DNA of 64,000 nucleotides, taken from Verrucomicrobiales bacterium. Its GTDB lineage: Bacteria; Verrucomicrobiota; Verrucomicrobiia; Verrucomicrobiales; DEV007. The stretch spans positions 104,224-168,223 of the forward strand of contig JARGPI010000013.1 in NCBI GenBank assembly GCA_029213005.1. Reading direction: 5' to 3'. The position numbers and the translations under genes were made by a program. This document shows positions 60,332 to 64,000 of the stretch, one piece after another. The notes beneath the pieces were generated by a model. The model saw nothing but the letters and a program-made list of their open reading frames with translations, was not told the DNA's origin and did not search any database. Each line of letters begins with the position of its first letter. Within the stretch, counting starts at the first letter, position 1.

Positions 60332-62019
60332 TGAAAGCGCTTACCTCGGTACTAACCGCATTTCTGGAAAACCGTTCGAGCCGCCAGAACCTACTGGCGC
60401 TTTTTCGACTTCTCGGTGTGATGGTTCTCATCATCACCGTCTTCAGCGTTCTCTTCCATCTCATCATGGAACGCGAAGGCCAGCACCACACGTGGATGAC
60501 TGGCTTTTACTGGACGCTGACTGTGATGTCGACGCTGGGGTTCGGGGACATCACATTCGAGTCCGATCTCGGCCGCTTCTTCTCCATCATTGTCCTCGTA
60601 ACCGGAGTGATCGTACTGTTGGTTTTACTACCATTCACATTCATCGAATTTTTCTATGCGCCGTGGATTCGCGCCCAGAAAGAGGCCCGTGCTCCCCGGG
60701 AACTGCCCACTTCGATGAAGCGCCATGTTATCCTCACCCTTCACGAACCGGTCACCCGACTGCTGGTGAAAATGTTGGAAAAGCAAAACTATCCCTACGT
60801 GGTTCTGGTTCCGACAGTGAATGAAGCGCTCGAACTATATGAAAACAACGTCCCTACGGTAGTCGGTGAATTTGGTGATCCCGAAACCTACCGGAAACTA
60901 CGTATCGAAGAAGCGGCAATGGTGGTCACGACCCGCTCTGACATCATCAACACCAATGTCACCTTCTCCGTTCGAGAGATCTCAGATAAAATTCCGATCG
61001 TGGCATCCGCCCGAACCTCCGCCGCTCGCGATGCCCTCGAACTGTGCGGTGTGACCCACAGCCTTCAGCTCGAAGAAATGATGGGGCAGGCATTGTGCCG
61101 GCGCGTTGTCGGAGGCGACTCCTGCGCTCATATCATCGGAAGGATGAGCGAACTGGTCATCGCGGAAGCCGCTGCGGCGGGAACGGACCTGATCGGAAAA
61201 ACTGTCGCGGAAAGTAATTTGAAACAAGCCGCAGGTGTCACCCTCGTTGGATTCTGGGATCACGGCAAACTGGTTCCGGTAACCTTCGATTCCGTGATCG
61301 GACAGCACACCGTATTTGTGCTCGGCGGCACCGCTGAACAGGTCGAGAAATACAATGAAACCTTCGGCCACGAAAGTCAGGAGAAAAACAGTGTCGTAAT
61401 CGTTGGCGGTGGCCGGGTCGGACGTGCCACAGCAATGGCACTGGAAGCGAAACAGATTCCCTGGAAGATTATCGAAAAACTGGAAGAGCGGGTCAAGTTC
61501 CCGGAGAACACCATCATCGGTGACGGCTCCGAGTTTGATAACCTGGTCAAAGCCGGACTACACGAAGCGTCTACCGTGATCATCACCACTCACGAAGATG
61601 ATACCAATCTTTTCCTGACGATTCTCTATCGCCGCCTCCGCAAAAGTTTACAGATCATCAGTCGCAGTAGTGAGGAAAGCAATGTGGCGCGGCTCCACCG
61701 GGCCGGAGCCGATGTGGTGCTGTCCTACGCCACAATGAGCGCCAACACAATTCTGAACTACCTCCGAGGCAGTGAGACGTTGCTGCTTGCCGAAGGTGTC
61801 AGTATCTTCACGGCAAAAACACCTCCGGAACTGGCAAATGTGTCGCTGGCGGACACCCAATTGCGATCCAACACAGGGTGTTCGATCATCGCGACCGAAT
61901 TTCAGGGAAACCGGGTCATCAACCCGGGACCGGAAACGATTCTCCACGAAGGAGGCACCTTGATTTTGATCGGCTCACTCGACGCGGAGGAGCTTTTCTT
62001 CAAAGTTTACGGATCGTAA
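60331..62019 (+). CDS. Potassium channel with tandem RCK (TrkA-type) domains
   Basis: A 562-aa membrane protein. TM1 (LFRLLGVMVLIITVFSVLFH), pore helix and selectivity filter STLGFGDITF (GFGD, as in some prokaryotic K+ channels), TM2 (FSIIVLVTGVIVLLVLLPFTF). The cytoplasmic part has two RCK domains. The first lacks a clear dinucleotide motif (ILTLHEPVTRLLVKM); the second has VVIVGGGRVGRATAMALE (GxGxxG) and IGDGSEFDNLVKAGLHEAST. TrkA_C-like regions follow each (e.g. GKTVAESNLKQAAGVTLVGF). It resembles Kch/MthK-like channels with a cytosolic gating ring. Confidence 0.93.
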   Translation: MKALTSVLTAFLENRSSRQNLLALFRLLGVMVLIITVFSVLFHLIMEREGQHHTWMTGFYWTLTVMSTLGFGDITFESDLGRFFSIIVLVTGVIVLLVLLPFTFIEFFYAPWIRAQKEARAPRELPTSMKRHVILTLHEPVTRLLVKMLEKQNYPYVVLVPTVNEALELYENNVPTVVGEFGDPETYRKLRIEEAAMVVTTRSDIINTNVTFSVREISDKIPIVASARTSAARDALELCGVTHSLQLEEMMGQALCRRVVGGDSCAHIIGRMSELVIAEAAAAGTDLIGKTVAESNLKQAAGVTLVGFWDHGKLVPVTFDSVIGQHTVFVLGGTAEQVEKYNETFGHESQEKNSVVIVGGGRVGRATAMALEAKQIPWKIIEKLEERVKFPENTIIGDGSEFDNLVKAGLHEASTVIITTHEDDTNLFLTILYRRLRKSLQIISRSSEESNVARLHRAGADVVLSYATMSANTILNYLRGSETLLLAEGVSIFTAKTPPELANVSLADTQLRSNTGCSIIATEFQGNRVINPGPETILHEGGTLILIGSLDAEELFFKVYGS

Positions 62020-62174
62020 CCATTCTTCTTCCACTTGCTTTCCTGAGCGACCAGGGGCGCTTCCACCAGAAGCTGCATTTGATCATCCCCAGGCTCAGGC
62101 CGGGTAGGCAGCCTTGTCAGAAAGTAGCCGGGTCGCATTCAGCAACACCGGTTGAATATCTTCGGCTTTAGAGG

Positions 62175-62281
62175 TGAAAATAAGGGACTGAATCTCCATC
62201 ATCCAACGAGTCATTACCTACCTCTTATTCTCTATCCCAAGCAACCGTCAGTTCAAATAAAAGGTCTGTCCCTTATTTTCA
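62175..62281. repeat. REP-like inverted-repeat element (about 107 bp)
   Basis: TGAAAATAAGGGAC (62175-62188) and GTCCCTTATTTTCA (62268-62281) are perfect inverted ends around 79 bp of other sequence. The right end extends to a 25-bp motif (AAATAAAAGGTCTGTCCC, 62255-62279 in total) repeated at 62846. Adjacent copies of the same motif lie at 63474 and 63594. It is consistent with a REP or MITE-type element mobilised by a RAYT transposase. Confidence 0.75.
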
Positions 62282-62301
62282 AATTTAACTCTCCTAGTAA
62301 A

Positions 62302-62772
62302 TCACCAAGATTCAGGTGGTCTCGTTGCAAGCTCAGGAAACGGAGCATTCTTCTGTGGTTCAACATCAATTAACTTAAATATATCATCCACAGAATTAAC
62401 TGATGCCCATTCTTTTTCATTAAGTCTTCCAATAATAAGACTAGCCAAGGGCACCGGGGTCCCATCTTTTAATTGATTCCTATACTCCCATATCAATATC
62501 TCGGCCTTTGAACTTTTAGTGTATTTGCCCTTATACTTCTTAAGATCGAACATTAGATTTACGGTGTATCTACCATAAACGATTGACGAAGATATTGAAC
62601 TCTGCCCCCCGCCAATCCCTCCCAAATAACCGCTTTGGTGAAAATTGTTGGCAAAGTGCATGTCGAACTTTACCACGTCGGCTTGCGTCCGAAGTTGGTT
62701 TTCACGATTACCTGAACAGGAACTTAAAAACACAACAGCAACTCCCAGTAAAATTGTTAATCTTTGCAGCAT
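62302..62772 (-). CDS. Lipoprotein of unknown function, possibly acquired
   Basis: A 156-aa lipoprotein (MLQRLTILLGVAVVFLSSC; lipobox LSSC). The mature protein has FDMHFANNFHQSGYLGGI, GGGQSSISSSIVYGRYTVNLMF and EILIWEYRNQLKDGTPVPLA. No family recognised. It is visibly more AT-rich than the flanking genes and is enclosed between two 25-bp direct copies of the REP-like motif (62255-62279 and 62846-62870), a sign of recent acquisition or mobilisation. Confidence 0.65.
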   Translation of the reverse strand: MLQRLTILLGVAVVFLSSCSGNRENQLRTQADVVKFDMHFANNFHQSGYLGGIGGGQSSISSSIVYGRYTVNLMFDLKKYKGKYTKSSKAEILIWEYRNQLKDGTPVPLASLIIGRLNEKEWASVNSVDDIFKLIDVEPQKNAPFPELATRPPESW

Positions 62773-62843
62773 CTTTCAATCTCCTGATCAATAGCTTGAA
62801 TAACCTCAGTCATATCGTGCAGTTGAACACTAAATAATTATTT

Positions 62844-62978
62844 TTAAATAAAAGGTCTGTCCCTTATTTTTATACCAAGTTCCCGGGCTACCTGAACGGC
62901 GGGATGGCCGCTTGATATCAGTAATTCGACGGCATCGCGACGAAACTCTTCTGTGTAAGTTTTTCCAGTGTTGGACAT
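62844..62978 (-). pseudogene. IS3-family OrfA N-terminal fragment
   Basis: From the ATG at 62976-62978 the frame reads MSNTGKTYTEEFRRDAVELL and then ISSGHPAVQVARELGI, the N-terminal HTH of IS3-type OrfA. It ends at a stop (62844) contributed by the REP-like repeat (after ELGI the residues KIRDRPFI are repeat-derived). Normal OrfA is about 90-100 aa, so over half is missing and OrfB is absent. The element is dead. Confidence 0.85.
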
Positions 62979-63041
62979 GATTTCGTTTGGTTTAGGTTTT
63001 CAGACTAAACGGTCCGTGTCCACTGTTTTGGGGGAATCTCA
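62979..63041 (-). mobile_element. IS3-family left end with terminal inverted repeat
   Basis: Upstream of the orfA fragment the minus strand begins TGAGATTCCCCCAAAACAGT at 63041, continuing GGACA to 63017. Runs of C followed by AAAACAGTGGACA are typical of IS3-group ends. Together with the orfA fragment this marks a one-ended remnant; its other end is lost. Confidence 0.7.
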
Positions 63042-63279
63042 TTTCTTTTAGCTGGGAGCTCCGGGTTGGTTGGGCAATTATTGGTCGGACCCGCTCGGAT
63101 TAGCGGTCTCGGGTTCGTTATTTCCACCCTAATGCTTAGAAATTCAGCAGACCAACCCAAATTCCATCTGATTTCAAATTTCGTGGTTAAAGTGATTTAA
63201 CAGATCAAAGATAGGACCGGCTGCAAACTAGTTTTTAAAAAAGCGGATCGTGCAGTAGAAGGGGCGCGACAGGACAGGA
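63042..63279. other. Non-coding stretch between IS3 and RAYT remnants
   Basis: About 238 bp with no clear gene or RNA. The first half is AT-rich; the second half is more GC-rich as it approaches the RAYT fragment. It may be eroded element sequence. Confidence 0.5.
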
Positions 63280-63468
63280 TCACGTCGTCATCACGGTTTT
63301 GCGCAGATCGCGAATCACGCAGAGATCTCCCCATTCGGCACCCCGCATGCGGCGGGCTCCACGGCTTCGTTTGCTGCCGAAATGTGACCGGTTGGACAAA
63401 AATGTCTTTTCGACAAAAGCAGCGCTGCCAAACACCGCTCCGTCGGTGAAATAGCGAACCCGACAGTG
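63280..63468 (-). pseudogene. C-terminal fragment of a RAYT-type transposase
   Basis: The minus-strand frame from 63468 reads HCRVRYFTDGAVFGSAAFVE, then KTFLSNRSHFGSKRSRGARR, then MRGAEWGDLCVIRDLR, with stop TGA at 63280-63282. This is the conserved C-terminal region of REP-associated tyrosine transposases. A stop codon inside a REP-like repeat lies directly upstream, so this fragment is cut from the rest at 63649-63990 by the repeat cluster at 63474-63655. Confidence 0.82.
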
Positions 63469-63473
63469 TTAAT

Positions 63474-63655
63474 AATAAGGGACAGACTCTCTATCCTCCA
63501 GAATCGATAAATTGTTTAAACTTCACTGATGATCATGGAGTGTTAACCAGTTTGCCATGTAATCAAGCTTTGATCAACTGGTTTGGAAGGACTAAAATAA
63601 GGGACAGACTCTCTATTCGTCAGAGGACTAAAATAAGGGACGGACTCTCTATTCG
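63474..63655 (+). repeat. REP-like AATAAGGGACAGACTCTC repeats, 3 copies
   Basis: Three copies of AATAAGGGACAGACTCTCTA (with one G-for-A change in the third) lie at about 63474, 63595 and 63631. The last two are a tandem repeat with a 36-bp period (63589-63624 and 63625-63660). Related copies, inverted, lie at 62255-62279 and 62846-62870. The spacer also holds an AACCAGTT/AACTGGTT inverted repeat (63545-63583). This resembles a REP cluster of a RAYT element. Confidence 0.82.
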
Positions 63656-63990
63656 TCCCAGCAGGTTTCGAATTCCTCGCCGCTGACCTGGCTGGAGTGA
63701 TCGAGGATTCGTCCGAGCCCTTTTCGCGCATCAGCATCCCCTCCCGCAGCGGCTCCGTAACCGGTCCACCGATAATCCTCTGCACGTTTTACAATACCGG
63801 CCCGCACCGGGTTGAGATCGATGTAGGCCGCCATCGTCATGAGAGCTTCCTGACTGCCTTCCACGAGGACACTTTTGTAGCGCTCTTCCCAGAGAGTGCC
63901 CCGGCGATCGTTACGCAGGTTATACCACTGAGAGAAGCGCTGTTTGGTAAGCACCAAAACAAGCGCATCTAGCGAACCGCCAAAGATAGT
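63649..63990 (-). pseudogene. RAYT-type (IS200-like) transposase, middle fragment
   Basis: The minus-strand frame has KQRFSQWYNLRNDRRGTLWE, ERYKSVLVEGSQEALMTMAA, YIDLNPVRAGIVKRAEDYRW and TGYGAAAGGDADARKGLGRI, matching the middle and C-terminal half of REP-associated tyrosine transposases. Its stop TAG (63649-63651) is provided by the neighbouring REP-like repeat. A stop (TAG) also interrupts the frame at 63991-63993. The 5' part of the gene, with the Y1 catalytic motifs, lies beyond the window edge or is lost. With the fragment at 63280-63468 it belongs to one broken gene. Confidence 0.78.
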
Positions 63991-64000
63991 CTAGATTTCT

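Noticed and set aside
1..64000. tRNA, rRNA or known riboswitch
   Set aside because: No cloverleaf-like sequence with a CCA-proximal TTCGANTC motif, no rRNA stretch and no recognised aptamer was seen by eye; a covariance-model search would be needed to exclude small RNAs.

Overview
The window looks like a chromosomal segment of a Gram-negative member of the Verrucomicrobiota (PVC group). This is inferred from gene families, not from a marker gene. The pointers are Tat-exported Gfo/Idh/MocA and FAD oxidoreductases, a secreted sialate O-acetylesterase, a kinase-like protein fused to a formylglycine-generating-enzyme-like domain, a pseudopilin with a C-terminal FCDGH motif, a serine-hydrolase/NamZ fusion, monomeric isocitrate dehydrogenase, a long TolC homologue, and weak or absent Shine-Dalgarno sequences at most starts. 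No rRNA, tRNA or CRISPR array was seen.

Left part (1-24 kb): a porin-like gene cut by the window edge, dihydroorotase (pyrC), a membrane-anchored cytochrome c, a YggS-type PLP protein, a sodium:solute symporter coupled to a DUF997 partner, DUF817, a C39-like papain-fold protein, a cysteine-rich lipoprotein, the kinase-like/FGE fusion, PIN-PhoH, a LysR regulator, the serine-hydrolase/NamZ fusion with a neighbouring phosphodiester-glycosidase-like protein (possible peptidoglycan salvage), monomeric IDH, and TolC.

Middle part (24-42.5 kb): an NDH-like/SelD fusion, a large GH63-like glucosidase, a HAD phosphatase, a pseudopilin, an MBL-fold hydrolase coupled to Maf, and a four-gene run (GT4 glycosyltransferase, LpxH-like phosphoesterase, TIM-barrel-like protein, methyltransferase) that suggests synthesis of an envelope glycolipid. 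These are followed by sialate O-acetylesterase, an EF-hand protein, an FAD oxidoreductase and an amidohydrolase.

Right part (42.5-64 kb): signalling genes dominate: a hybrid histidine kinase, MoxR plus DUF58, then a dense block at 48.4-55.7 kb holding an NtrC-type regulator, a REC-histidine kinase, three single-domain response regulators, a HDLQEP-type kinase and a CHASE kinase. A trypsin-like protease, a DUF2314-ankyrin protein, hisI, purE-purK and a two-pore-helix K+ channel with RCK domains follow. The last 2 kb is mobile-element debris: an IS3 orfA fragment, a RAYT-type transposase broken by REP-like repeats, and a lipoprotein gene lying between direct copies of the same repeat.

The most unusual signal is a dispersed intergenic repeat. 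Four loci (8.6, 24.2, 40.9 and 56.9 kb) each carry two or three copies of the near-palindrome TGTACAGGGTACA, in either orientation, always with an exact 22-bp start-to-start period. Each array lies within about 160 bp upstream of a gene. They could be operators, nucleoid-protein sites or an unknown repeat family.
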